From assembly GCA_937894675.1 (NCBI GenBank), contig CALCQO010000014.1:1-8897 (forward strand): a stretch of DNA of 8,897 bases, written 5' to 3'. This DNA comes from an uncultured Clostridia bacterium. Its GTDB lineage: Bacteria; Bacillota; Clostridia; Christensenellales; Aristaeellaceae. The notes beneath the pieces are model-generated. The model was not told the DNA's origin, did not search any database, and saw only the letters and a list, made by a program, of their open reading frames with translations. Both the position numbers and the translations under genes were made by a program. Of the stretch, positions 1-6,924 are shown one piece after another. Numbering within the stretch: position 1 is the stretch's first letter; each line of letters starts with the position of its first letter.

Positions 1-273
1 TTGATTATATCTCAACTAACTCTCGGACTGGTACAAGGATTGGGGGGCAGGTCACTCATCAACATCTTTGTCCGGGCAATCTACCTCTGGGACGACAAAT
101 GGACAATCATCCTCAATGGCGGGAAGCGGCCCATCGAAATCAAGGACATCCCCCTGGATGATATTGAAGCCGACAACAAAGCCTTTGAGTGTTCGCATAT
201 GATGGCAGAAGCTCCACCAAAACAGTCTGAATTCATGTTCAGACTGTTTTCTGTTGATACTGAAGCTAAGTAG
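1..273 (+). CDS. C-terminal end of a large serine recombinase (partial, possibly decayed)
   Basis: The 90 codons that are open up to TAG at 271-273 resemble the extreme C-terminus of large serine site-specific recombinases. The best marker is the stretch FVRAIYLWDDKWTIILNGG (residues 23-41), which matches the family's usual 'FVnsIYLYDDKlvi.fN' segment. It is followed by an acidic IEIKDIPLDDIE stretch and a Cys/Pro tail (ECSHMMAEAPPKQSE) like that of many such proteins. The catalytic resolvase domain and the zinc-ribbon/recombinase domain would lie left of the window, so activity cannot be judged. Residues 1-17 do not look like the family, whereas frame 2 at 20-52 reads LSDWYKDWGAG, closer to what usually precedes this segment. 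A run of six G at 42-47 could mark a frameshift, so the gene may be a pseudogene. These recombinases move phages, integrative elements and transposons. The element body, if any, lies to the left. Confidence 0.6.
   Translation: MIISQLTLGLVQGLGGRSLINIFVRAIYLWDDKWTIILNGGKRPIEIKDIPLDDIEADNKAFECSHMMAEAPPKQSEFMFRLFSVDTEAK
219..250. terminator. Perfect 13-bp hairpin at the end of the recombinase gene, possible bidirectional terminator
   Basis: Bases 219-231 are exactly complementary to 238-250, with a 6-base loop (ttcatg). The arms begin with AAAA and end with TTTT around a CAGTCTGAA core, so the structure has a T-rich 3' flank on both strands, as in a bidirectional intrinsic terminator. It lies inside the coding sequence, about 20 bases before the stop codon. 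That is unusual but possible for a terminal exit signal. It could instead be a recombinase-related palindrome. The base pairing is seen directly; the function is inferred. Confidence 0.5.
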
Positions 274-334
274 GGTATGTCGCAACCGTTTTCTAGTGAT
301 TTTGTGCAATGCGGCATTCACCTAAAGGGTTTTA

Positions 335-343
335 TGGTATAAT
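335..343 (+). promoter_or_regulatory. Extended -10 promoter for the DUF2461-pgm-tkt operon
   Basis: The nine bases TGGTATAAT are a perfect TGn extended -10 element. The hexamer 17 bases upstream (315-320, cattca) is a poor -35, which extended -10 promoters tolerate. Transcription would start near 350. It lies 32 bases ahead of a strong ribosome-binding site and is the only clear promoter before the three plus-strand genes. It overlaps the TTG at 343, so that codon cannot be the start of the gene made from this promoter. Confidence 0.65.
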
Positions 344-374
344 TGGTGTTAGCAACGATCAGTGGTACGCGCCG

Positions 375-381
375 AAGGAGG
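375..381 (+). promoter_or_regulatory. Ribosome-binding site that sets the DUF2461 start
   Basis: AAGGAGG is a near-perfect Shine-Dalgarno sequence. Nine bases downstream, in frame, lies ATC at 391, exactly where the conserved protein family begins (F-T-G-F). No ATG, GTG or TTG lies at a usable distance in the frame. The next in-frame ATG, at 415, is 33 bases away and would remove the conserved first strand. Confidence 0.6.
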
Positions 382-390
382 ATTGGTTTT

Positions 391-1083
391 ATCTTTACTG
401 GTTTCACACAGGATATGCTGTCATTCATGATGGATATCCGGTTTAACAATAACAAAACTTTCATGCAGGAACATAGGGAGCAGTACATTGAAGTAATGCG
501 CACACCCTATTATCAGTTGATAGAGTCCCTCGCGCCAACCATGTTGGAGATTAGTCCAAACATGGAGGTTCGTCCAGCCAAGTGCCTATCCAGAATATTC
601 AGGGATACGCGATTCTCCCATGATAAGTCCCCGTACCGAGACCATCACTGGGTTGCCTTTCGGCAGGCGGGTATCCCGCGCATAGGTGCCCCTATGTATT
701 GGATGGAAATACGCATAGAAAAAGTAAGTTGGGGATTAGGGTATTGGGGTGAAAACAAAGGCGCAACAGATATCATGCGCAGACGCATGCTGGCGAAACC
801 GGATGAATTTGCCGTACTCAACAAAATCCTCAATAAATACCACTATGTGGTAGCGGGGGACGAGTACAAAAGAATCTCAATACCCGATAATCTTCATTCT
901 GCGGTGCAGAGCTGGTATCCGAAGAAAGAACTGTTGTTTATCCGTCAAAACATCAACCCGGACGTGATTTTTTCCACCAGGATTTTGGAGTTACTGTCAC
1001 AAGAATTCAAAGCGCTGGCCCCTATATACCATATGATGCAGGGGAGCTATGAACTGGCACTGCATGAGGAGGCAAACCAATGA
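391..1083 (+). CDS. DUF2461 / TIGR02453 family protein
   Basis: This is a roughly 230-residue protein of the widespread DUF2461 family, whose biochemical function is not established. Family hallmarks are the opening FTGFTQDMLSFMMDIRFNNNK, the basic-aromatic motif SRIFRDTRFSHDKSPYRDH (about residues 67-85 from the proposed start), a hydrophobic MYWMEIRIEKVSWGLGYW stretch, and the normal length. The protein looks soluble, with no signal peptide or membrane segment. The open frame extends back to a TTG at 343, but that codon lies inside the -10 element, and the extra 16 residues (basic, R-rich) are not family-like. The ribosome-binding site points to ATC at 391, a very rare start codon. A mutated ATG or a sequencing error is the alternative. 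The gene ends in an ATGA overlap with the phosphohexomutase gene, so the two are likely translationally coupled. That suggests, but does not show, a link to sugar-phosphate metabolism. Confidence 0.85.
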   Translation: MFTGFTQDMLSFMMDIRFNNNKTFMQEHREQYIEVMRTPYYQLIESLAPTMLEISPNMEVRPAKCLSRIFRDTRFSHDKSPYRDHHWVAFRQAGIPRIGAPMYWMEIRIEKVSWGLGYWGENKGATDIMRRRMLAKPDEFAVLNKILNKYHYVVAGDEYKRISIPDNLHSAVQSWYPKKELLFIRQNINPDVIFSTRILELLSQEFKALAPIYHMMQGSYELALHEEANQ

Positions 1084-2585
1084 CTTATCAACATTTAAAA
1101 AGCGGTACAGACATACGCGGCAAAGCGATTGGTTCAGACGCGGCTCTAAACGCGGCAACCGCGGAGCGGATTGGGTACGCGTTTATCAAATGGCTGGAAA
1201 GCAAGGGCAATCATCAAATTCACGTCGCCATCGGGCGTGATTCCAGGATAAGCGGAGAAGCGATGCTAAACTCCTGCGCTAAGGGGATGATGAAAGGCGG
1301 CGCTCATGTGCTGCGTTTTGGTTTATGCACAACGCCTGCCATGTACCAGAGCCTCCATCATCCCAGTTTGGGACTCTCTGCGTCCATCATGGTAACGGCC
1401 AGCCACCATCCTTCCAACCGCAACGGGTTTAAGTTTTTCACGAGGGAGCAGGGAAGCATTTCATCCAAAATGCTGAATGAAATACTGCTTACCATGGAAA
1501 AGGTTCAGATTCCGGAACAGGATGCTTCTTTGGCATCCATAGAGGATTATGATTATCTGGGCGTCTATTGTGAGGACCTGGCAGCGATTGTTCGAAAAAA
1601 ATTGAACACCGATGTCAACTGCCCATTGCTTGGACTGCACGTTGTGGTTGACGCGGGCAATGGAGCCGGCGGCTTTTATGAAAGCTTGCTGAAGGACCTT
1701 GGCGCGTGGACAGAAGGCAGCCAGTTTTTGGAACCCGACGGCTTGTTTCCCAACCATATGCCCAACCCGGAAGATCCGATAGCCATGCGTTCTCTCAGTG
1801 AAGTTGTGAAACATGTAGGCGCAGACATTGGGGTAATTTTTGACGCTGATTGCGACCGCGCCGCCATAGTCGACGGCAACGGTAAGGAAATCAACCGCAA
1901 CCGGCTCATAGCCCTGGTTTCCGCTATCCTGCTGGATAAAACACCGGGCATTACGGTTGTTACAGACTCCGTCACCTCATCAGGATTGTCGAAATTCATC
2001 GGAGAATGGGGCGGGGTGCATTACCGCTATAAACGCGGATACAGAAATGTGATTGATGAGGCAATCCGACTGAATCATTCCGGTATCAATTGTCCTTTAG
2101 CGATGGAAACAAGCGGACATGCCGCGTTCCAGGAAAACGATTTTATTGATGACGGCATGTACTTAAGTACCCTCCTGATATGTGAGTCACTTCGCTACAA
2201 AAAGGAAGGAAAATCCCTCTTTTCACTGATTGACAGCTTGGAAGAGCCTGTTGAAAGCGCGGAAATCAGATTGGCCATTCAGGCGGAAGACTATCATGCG
2301 GTAGGTTTAAAAGTGATAGAAACCGTTATGGACCATGCCACCTATAACAAGGAATGGTCAATTGCTCCGGACAACAGAGAGGGCGTTCGCATCAATCTAA
2401 GCCTGGATGGCGGTATTGATAATGCCTGGTTCCTGCTGCGTCTTTCTGTGCACGATCCGGTCCTGCCATTAAATATCGAAAGCGATGTAGCAGGCGGTAT
2501 CACACTCATCGTGAAACAGCTGCATCAGGTACTCCAGGGAATCCCGGATGTGGATTTGACGCAGCTTGCTCCATATCTCCAGTAA
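1080..2585 (+). CDS. Phosphoglucomutase/phosphomannomutase family protein (alpha-D-phosphohexomutase)
   Basis: This 501-residue soluble enzyme belongs to the four-domain phosphohexomutase superfamily, which moves phosphate between C1 and C6 of hexoses through a phosphoserine and Mg2+. Signatures in order are SGTDIRG (8-14), the phosphoserine loop TASHHP (Ser108; the family usually has TASHNP), the metal loop DADCDR (255-260; usually DGDGDR or DGDADR), the sugar-binding METSGH (342-347; usually GEXSGH) and the domain 4 phosphate region with REGVR (433-437). The last loop, usually SNTEPxxR or SGTEPxxR, reads SVHDPVLP (456-463), so the usual Glu-Pro and Arg signature is altered. Catalytic residues are otherwise present. 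Whether it acts on glucose, mannose or glucosamine phosphate cannot be told from sequence. The start is ATG 1080, preceded by GAGGAGG at 1066-1072 within the upstream gene. It is followed 21 bases later by transketolase in the same operon. Confidence 0.9.
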   Translation: MTYQHLKSGTDIRGKAIGSDAALNAATAERIGYAFIKWLESKGNHQIHVAIGRDSRISGEAMLNSCAKGMMKGGAHVLRFGLCTTPAMYQSLHHPSLGLSASIMVTASHHPSNRNGFKFFTREQGSISSKMLNEILLTMEKVQIPEQDASLASIEDYDYLGVYCEDLAAIVRKKLNTDVNCPLLGLHVVVDAGNGAGGFYESLLKDLGAWTEGSQFLEPDGLFPNHMPNPEDPIAMRSLSEVVKHVGADIGVIFDADCDRAAIVDGNGKEINRNRLIALVSAILLDKTPGITVVTDSVTSSGLSKFIGEWGGVHYRYKRGYRNVIDEAIRLNHSGINCPLAMETSGHAAFQENDFIDDGMYLSTLLICESLRYKKEGKSLFSLIDSLEEPVESAEIRLAIQAEDYHAVGLKVIETVMDHATYNKEWSIAPDNREGVRINLSLDGGIDNAWFLLRLSVHDPVLPLNIESDVAGGITLIVKQLHQVLQGIPDVDLTQLAPYLQ

Positions 2586-2606
2586 TCATTAGGAAAGGAT
2601 AAGCCT

Positions 2607-4574
2607 ATGCAGAATAAAACTGTAAACACAATTCGAGTATTATCCGCTGATATGGTACAGCAAGCCAACAGCGGCCACCCTGGCGCCCCTATGGGTATGG
2701 CGCCCATTGCGCATGCCCTATGGATGAAGCATGCTGTACATGACGCAAAAAATCCCGGGTGGCCGAATCGGGACCGGATGGTGCTCTCCAATGGTCACGC
2801 AAGCGCTATGCTGTACTCTGTGCTGCATCTTTGCGGTTACGGATATTCCATGGAGGACTTAAAGAATTTCCGGCAACTGAACAGCATTACCCCTGGCCAT
2901 CCAGACCGCCATGTGGACAGAGGTGTAGAGGTGACTACCGGACCGCTCGGCCAGGGCATTGCCAACGCTGTCGGGATGGCGATTGCGGAAACCATGTTGG
3001 CGGAAAAATTTAACCGTCCAGGATTCCCGATTGTCAATCACAGAACCTATGCCATTTGCGGTGACGGATGCCTGATGGAAGGGATTAGCGGTGAGGCCAG
3101 CTCGTTAGCTGGCACACTCAAACTATCCAAACTGACGGTACTGTATGATGATAATGAAATCAGCATTGAGGGTTCGACCGATCTCGCGTTTCGCGAGGAT
3201 GTCGGCAAGCGTTATGAGGCGTACGGCTGGCAGGTGATTCGTGTAGCGGATGGCAATGACACCGACCAGGTGCTATCAGCCCTGCAACATGCAGAAACCA
3301 ATGATAAACCTACCCTGATTATTTGCCCCACCATTATTGCCTACGGTTCGCAGGCAAAACAGGGAACAGCCAGCGCCCATGGCGAACCGCTGGGAAAAGA
3401 GAATCTGTCGGCCTTAAAGGAAGCCTTCAGCATGCCGGATACAAGTTTTATAGTTTCTGATGATGTATACAAGTACGTCGATGGATTCATGGGGGAAAAG
3501 CATGAGGCCTTCCTGCAATGGCAGGATATGTTCAGTCAATATGCCAAGCAGCATCCGGAATTGGCAGAGGAGTGGAACGCCTGGAACAATTCCGACTTAA
3601 CCACCGATCAATTGGCAAGCAATCAGGAGTTATGGCAATTCTCCGAGTCTGCCTCCGCCACGAGATCCGATTCCGGCGTGATGATCAATCGCCTCGCGAA
3701 AATTGTTCCAAACCTTATTGGGGGATCCGCGGACCTTGCTCCTTCCAATAAAACAGTTATCACGGATGGAGGATGGTACAGCGCGGATAACAGAAGCGGG
3801 CGGAATATTCACTTTGGTGTGCGTGAGCATGCCATGGGTGCTATTTGTAATGGAATTGCTGCCCATGGAGGACTTCGGGTGTTCTGCGGTACATTCCTGG
3901 TGTTCAGCGATTACATGAAGAATGCCATCCGTTTGTCGGCCCTTATGAAACTACCTGTAACCTATGTGTTAACCCATGACTCCATTGGCGTGGGTGAGGA
4001 CGGGGAAACCCATCAGCCTATTGAGCACCTGACCGCACTGCGTTCAATTCCTGAATTGCTGGTTTATCGTCCAGCCGATGGTCATGAAACGGCAGCTGTT
4101 TGGATTGCCGCCTTAACTTCCGGTTTTCCAACCTGCATTGCTCTAACCAGACAGAATGTTCCAAATTATAATGAAACATCCGCGGAGGCGCTGAAAGGCG
4201 CGTACATAATCCATGATGAGGAACAGCCCGATTTGCTGCTGATGGCTTCCGGAAGCGAATTGCAGTGCGTGGTAGATGCGCAAAAAACACTGGAAGAGCA
4301 AGGAGTTAAAGCGAAAGTAGTATCCGTTCCAAGTATGGAAATGTTTTTACGGCAAACAGAAGCTTATCAACATCAGGTGTTAAACCCAGCGGTTCGCAAG
4401 CGCATATCGATAGAAGCGGCTTCAACTATGCCATGGTACAGATTTACAGGGCTTGAGGGTATAGCTATAGGGATCGATCACTTTGGTGCCTCCGCTCCTG
4501 CGGACGAATTATTCAAACTGTATTGGATAAACGCTGAAGAAGTTGTGAGGAGAACCCTGGAGATTCTTAGATAG
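2607..4574 (+). CDS. tkt: Transketolase
   Basis: This is a full-length (655 residues) thiamine-diphosphate transketolase, which moves two-carbon ketol units between sugar phosphates in the non-oxidative pentose phosphate pathway, in the cytosol. The N-terminal diphosphate-binding domain has NSGHPGAPMG (21-30, His24), NGHASAMLYS (His64) and the TPP/Mg motif GDGCLMEG (152-159) running to DDN (181-183). The pyrimidine-binding domain has GGSADLAPSN (372-381), FGVREHAMGAI with catalytic Glu407, and HDSIGVGEDGETHQP (457-471). The C-terminal domain follows from about 535. No key residue is missing. The start is ATG 2607, preceded by AGGAAAGGA at 2591-2599. It sits last in an operon with the phosphohexomutase, so both supply or use hexose- and pentose-phosphates. 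A terminator follows. Confidence 0.97.
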   Translation: MQNKTVNTIRVLSADMVQQANSGHPGAPMGMAPIAHALWMKHAVHDAKNPGWPNRDRMVLSNGHASAMLYSVLHLCGYGYSMEDLKNFRQLNSITPGHPDRHVDRGVEVTTGPLGQGIANAVGMAIAETMLAEKFNRPGFPIVNHRTYAICGDGCLMEGISGEASSLAGTLKLSKLTVLYDDNEISIEGSTDLAFREDVGKRYEAYGWQVIRVADGNDTDQVLSALQHAETNDKPTLIICPTIIAYGSQAKQGTASAHGEPLGKENLSALKEAFSMPDTSFIVSDDVYKYVDGFMGEKHEAFLQWQDMFSQYAKQHPELAEEWNAWNNSDLTTDQLASNQELWQFSESASATRSDSGVMINRLAKIVPNLIGGSADLAPSNKTVITDGGWYSADNRSGRNIHFGVREHAMGAICNGIAAHGGLRVFCGTFLVFSDYMKNAIRLSALMKLPVTYVLTHDSIGVGEDGETHQPIEHLTALRSIPELLVYRPADGHETAAVWIAALTSGFPTCIALTRQNVPNYNETSAEALKGAYIIHDEEQPDLLLMASGSELQCVVDAQKTLEEQGVKAKVVSVPSMEMFLRQTEAYQHQVLNPAVRKRISIEAASTMPWYRFTGLEGIAIGIDHFGASAPADELFKLYWINAEEVVRRTLEILR

Positions 4575-4605
4575 TTACAATCTGAATCGGAGCCACTATA
4601 AAATG

Positions 4606-4640
4606 AAAGGCTGCTAATCATATTGGCAGTCTTTTCTTAT
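4606..4640 (+). terminator. Intrinsic terminator of the DUF2461-pgm-tkt operon
   Basis: An 11-bp stem (4608-4618 with 4622-4632, two G-U wobbles) with a CAT loop is followed by TTTTCTTAT on the plus strand. It lies 31 bases after the transketolase stop codon and faces the lexA terminator from the opposite side. Confidence 0.8.
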
Positions 4641-4734
4641 CAGAAACAGGGAATACTCCGGTATGGCAATAACATACTTCACAATGCGACCCTTCAACAA
4701 TACCGAAGTTCGTAAACTTATAAACGTTACGACA

Positions 4735-4761
4735 CAAAAAAGCTGCCAATACTGGCAGCTT
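4735..4761 (-). terminator. Intrinsic terminator of lexA
   Basis: A perfect 9-bp stem, AAGCTGCCA (4740-4748) with TGGCAGCTT (4753-4761), has an ATAC loop. On the minus strand it is followed by a run of T (4735-4739) continuing as TTGTGTC. It lies 18 bases past the lexA stop codon. The 94 bases between this and the transketolase terminator show nothing I can assign. Confidence 0.85.
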
Positions 4762-4779
4762 ATGAAATAATAAAATGTT

Positions 4780-5409
4780 TTACTTAATAACGCGAAATAC
4801 TGATACGACTTTCCCAAGGACTTCAACAGATGGGGTGTAGATCGGCGCCATGCTGTTGTTCTCCGGCTGCAAGCGGAAATGGCCATTCTCTTTAAAATAA
4901 CGTTTCACGGTAGCGTCTCCCTGGAGCAGGGCAACCACAATATCGCCATTATTGGCTGTTGATTGCTTGTGAACAATGATGGTATCGCCATGCATGATTC
5001 CAACATTCATCATGCTGTCTCCTCGGACGGTTAACGCGAAGTGTTCGCCTTTTCCCAGCATAAAGGTGGGGATTTCAAGATAATCATCATAGTTTTCTTC
5101 CGCCAGAATGGGAGAACCTGCAGCAACAGGGCCAAGCAAAGGAACGGAAATGAAGCTTTGCTCCTTATCCTCGTCCTTGAGCAGTTCCATCGCTCGGGGC
5201 TTCATGGCATCCCGGCGCAATAGCCCCTTATTCTCCAAGCGTTTTAAATGACCATGAACTGTGGAGGTAGATTTTAAGCCGACAGCGTCGCATATTTCAC
5301 GCACAGAAGGGGGATACCCTCTGAGCGCTATTTGTTCCTTGATGTATTCCAGGATGAACTGCTGCGTTTCCCCGCGGGAACGCTTTTGTTTGCCTGTATC
5401 GATTGTCAT
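4780..5409 (-). CDS. lexA: LexA, SOS-response repressor
   Basis: This is a 209-residue transcriptional repressor that self-cleaves when stimulated by RecA filaments after DNA damage, releasing SOS genes. The winged-helix N-terminal domain spans about residues 1-75, including the recognition helix around STSTVHGHLKRLE (47-59). The cleavage site is Ala97-Gly98 within GPVAAGSPI. The peptidase-S24 catalytic dyad is Ser132 (RGDSMMN) and Lys169 (ATVKRYF). Length and domains are normal, so it should be functional. The start is ATG 5409, preceded by AGGAGGG (5417-5423 on the plus strand) with a 7-base spacer. It sits alone under its own promoter, which has a LexA operator, with a recombinase gene upstream on the same strand and a terminator downstream. 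Confidence 0.97.
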   Translation of the reverse strand: MTIDTGKQKRSRGETQQFILEYIKEQIALRGYPPSVREICDAVGLKSTSTVHGHLKRLENKGLLRRDAMKPRAMELLKDEDKEQSFISVPLLGPVAAGSPILAEENYDDYLEIPTFMLGKGEHFALTVRGDSMMNVGIMHGDTIIVHKQSTANNGDIVVALLQGDATVKRYFKENGHFRLQPENNSMAPIYTPSVEVLGKVVSVFRVIK

Positions 5410-5438
5410 GCAAATTCCCTCCTGTTTATGTTATGGGT

Positions 5439-5467
5439 ATTATACCACGCAAACAAACGTTTGCAAA
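5439..5467 (-). promoter_or_regulatory. lexA promoter
   Basis: Reading the minus strand, the -10 is TATAAT (5439-5444) preceded by TG one base upstream (5446-5447), an extended -10. Seventeen bases further up is TTTGCA (5462-5467), which matches four of six -35 positions. It lies about 30 bases ahead of the lexA ATG. Confidence 0.8.
5450..5463. promoter_or_regulatory. LexA operator (SOS box)
   Basis: The bases CAAACAAACGTTTG match the Gram-positive LexA box CGAACRNRYGTTYG at 13 of 14 positions. One more symmetric pair, G5449 and C5464, extends the palindrome. It lies between the -35 and -10 of lexA, where a bound repressor would block RNA polymerase. LexA should therefore repress its own gene. 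Confidence 0.85.
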
Positions 5468-5479
5468 GCATCATTTCCA

Positions 5480-6592
5480 TCAAACTTTTTGTTCGCCTTC
5501 TGTTTGGATGGAAGTATCCGGTAAAACGATTCTTTTTGCTGCTTCGCGCTTTCTTTGATCTGTCATCGCGGCGTAATGCCTTCGTGTTGTGTTGACATCG
5601 GAATGCCCCAACGCGTCCGCGACCAGATAGATATCGCCGGTTTCCTGATACAGGTTTGTTCCGAACGTGCTGCGCAGCTTATGCGGGCTGATTCGTTTCT
5701 TCAACGGAGCCGCGATCATTGCGTATTTTTTTACCATGTTTTCTACCGCTCGGATAGTAATCCGCCGTTTTTGCAGGGACAGGAAAAGTGCCTGTTCATG
5801 CCCAGTAAGGGGAGTGACCTGAGATCTTTCCTCGATATAATCGCGTAAAACATGTTTCACCTGGTTTGAATAGTAGAGGATTGTTTGATTGCCGCCTTTG
5901 CGAACCACGGTAAAAGCGTTTTTATCAAAGTCTAAATCATGTAAATCAAGACCAACCAATTCACTTACCCGAACACCAGTACCTAGAAACAGCATAAGGA
6001 TTGCCAAATCACGTTTCCGAGTGGATTCCAAATAAGCTTTTTGCTTGCTGGATAGACCATTGCCAGTCAGAACCGCGTCAATCATTTCCTGAACTTCATT
6101 GGTTTCCATATACAAAATCGGTTTTTCACGTTTTTTGGGTAAGGATACCAATGTCGCGATATTAGCGGGAATCATCTCATTTTTAAACATGTATTCGAAC
6201 AATGATCGTATGGAACATAGTTTCCGCATGATCCCCAGCTCATTGTTTTGGATAAAAACAGGGGAGATGCCCGCCGGGTTGTTGTCATCCAATTTTGTGT
6301 ATTGCAGAAGATACTCCTGGAAAGCTTCAATATCTCTCGCTGAAATCTTTTCCATCTCATTCAGGGTGATTAACTCTGGCTTACTATTCGCAAAAGTAAA
6401 CTGCTCTGTACAAAGAAAATGGAAGAAGAGACGCAAGTCATATGCATACGCCAAACGAGTCAGCGCGCTGGTTGTCTGGGAAATGGATCGGAAATAGTCG
6501 GAACATACGGCGGGAAGCCTTTTTAGAAGCTCCTTGATACGCTCATTATGCTTTTGTGATTGAAGCTTGTGGTAGCTTATCGGCTTTGCCAT
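5480..6592 (-). CDS. XerS-like tyrosine recombinase
   Basis: This is a 370-residue tyrosine recombinase, which cuts and rejoins DNA through a Tyr-3'-phosphate intermediate. All catalytic residues are visible: Arg208 (GTGVRVSEL), Lys232 (VVRKGGNQ), His304 and Arg307 (SPHKLR), His330 (LGHSDVN) and nucleophile Tyr340 (RRHYAAM). The N-terminal core-binding/SAM-like domain spans about residues 1-150. The longer N-terminus and the pattern RDLAILMLFLGTGVRVSEL followed by VENMVKKY resemble the XerS family more than XerC/XerD, by eye only. The start is ATG 6592, with AAAGGA 10 bases before it. It ends 70 bases before lexA with no terminator between, so its transcripts may run into lexA. It could resolve chromosome dimers, but the tuf/ackA neighbourhood is not typical of a replication terminus. 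A domesticated integrase is the alternative. Confidence 0.88.
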   Translation of the reverse strand: MAKPISYHKLQSQKHNERIKELLKRLPAVCSDYFRSISQTTSALTRLAYAYDLRLFFHFLCTEQFTFANSKPELITLNEMEKISARDIEAFQEYLLQYTKLDDNNPAGISPVFIQNNELGIMRKLCSIRSLFEYMFKNEMIPANIATLVSLPKKREKPILYMETNEVQEMIDAVLTGNGLSSKQKAYLESTRKRDLAILMLFLGTGVRVSELVGLDLHDLDFDKNAFTVVRKGGNQTILYYSNQVKHVLRDYIEERSQVTPLTGHEQALFLSLQKRRITIRAVENMVKKYAMIAAPLKKRISPHKLRSTFGTNLYQETGDIYLVADALGHSDVNTTRRHYAAMTDQRKREAAKRIVLPDTSIQTEGEQKV

Positions 6593-6676
6593 ATCAGTGT
6601 AATCCTTTCGTTGATGGATGATGAGTTATTTGTTGGATGAGGGGATATATCTGCATGCCGAGAAAAATAATCGCTT

Positions 6677-6706
6677 AGAATCGATTCTGTTGATTTTCAA
6701 AATCAA
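6677..6706. repeat. Two adjacent palindromes upstream of the recombinase
   Basis: AGAATCGATTCT (6677-6688) is a perfect 12-base palindrome. One base later comes TTGATTTT-C-AAAATCAA (6690-6706), perfect apart from its single central base. They lie 85-114 bases upstream of the recombinase start codon. Each is short enough to be a protein-binding site such as an operator or recombinase arm. No protein can be assigned from sequence alone. Confidence 0.5.
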
Positions 6707-6924
6707 GGCACCAGTACTCCGCAGCAAGATGATATGTGGTTTGCATCAGCATATAGCATCTCATCAGGAGAAGAACCATTCCGAAAATAAATACTGTGCA
6801 GATGAAACTCTCAGTTCATCGATTCATGAAAACGAGAGAATGCGTGATCAAAGCCGCAACAAATGCATGTCTATGGCGTCCATTCATCATCATACTCGGC
6901 TATCCATCAAATCGTATCATACTC

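Noticed and set aside
343..390. TTG at 343 as the DUF2461 start
   Set aside because: It lies inside the -10 element, has no ribosome-binding site, and adds an R-rich extension not seen in the family.
1461..1814. 117-codon minus-strand frame inside the phosphohexomutase gene
   Set aside because: It is antisense to a well-supported gene and has no family features; likewise the other antisense frames within tkt, lexA and ackA.
6677..6720. tRNA-like arms around the palindromes
   Set aside because: No acceptor stem, D-arm or T-loop GTTCRA pattern could be placed on either strand.
6745..6770. CTGATGAG on the minus strand, like a hammerhead ribozyme core
   Set aside because: No GAAA partner motif or the three flanking helices follow it.
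6675..6779. 34-codon minus-strand frame with a hydrophobic start
   Set aside because: No ribosome-binding site and no standard start before the hydrophobic run; it could arise by chance in an A/T-rich gap.
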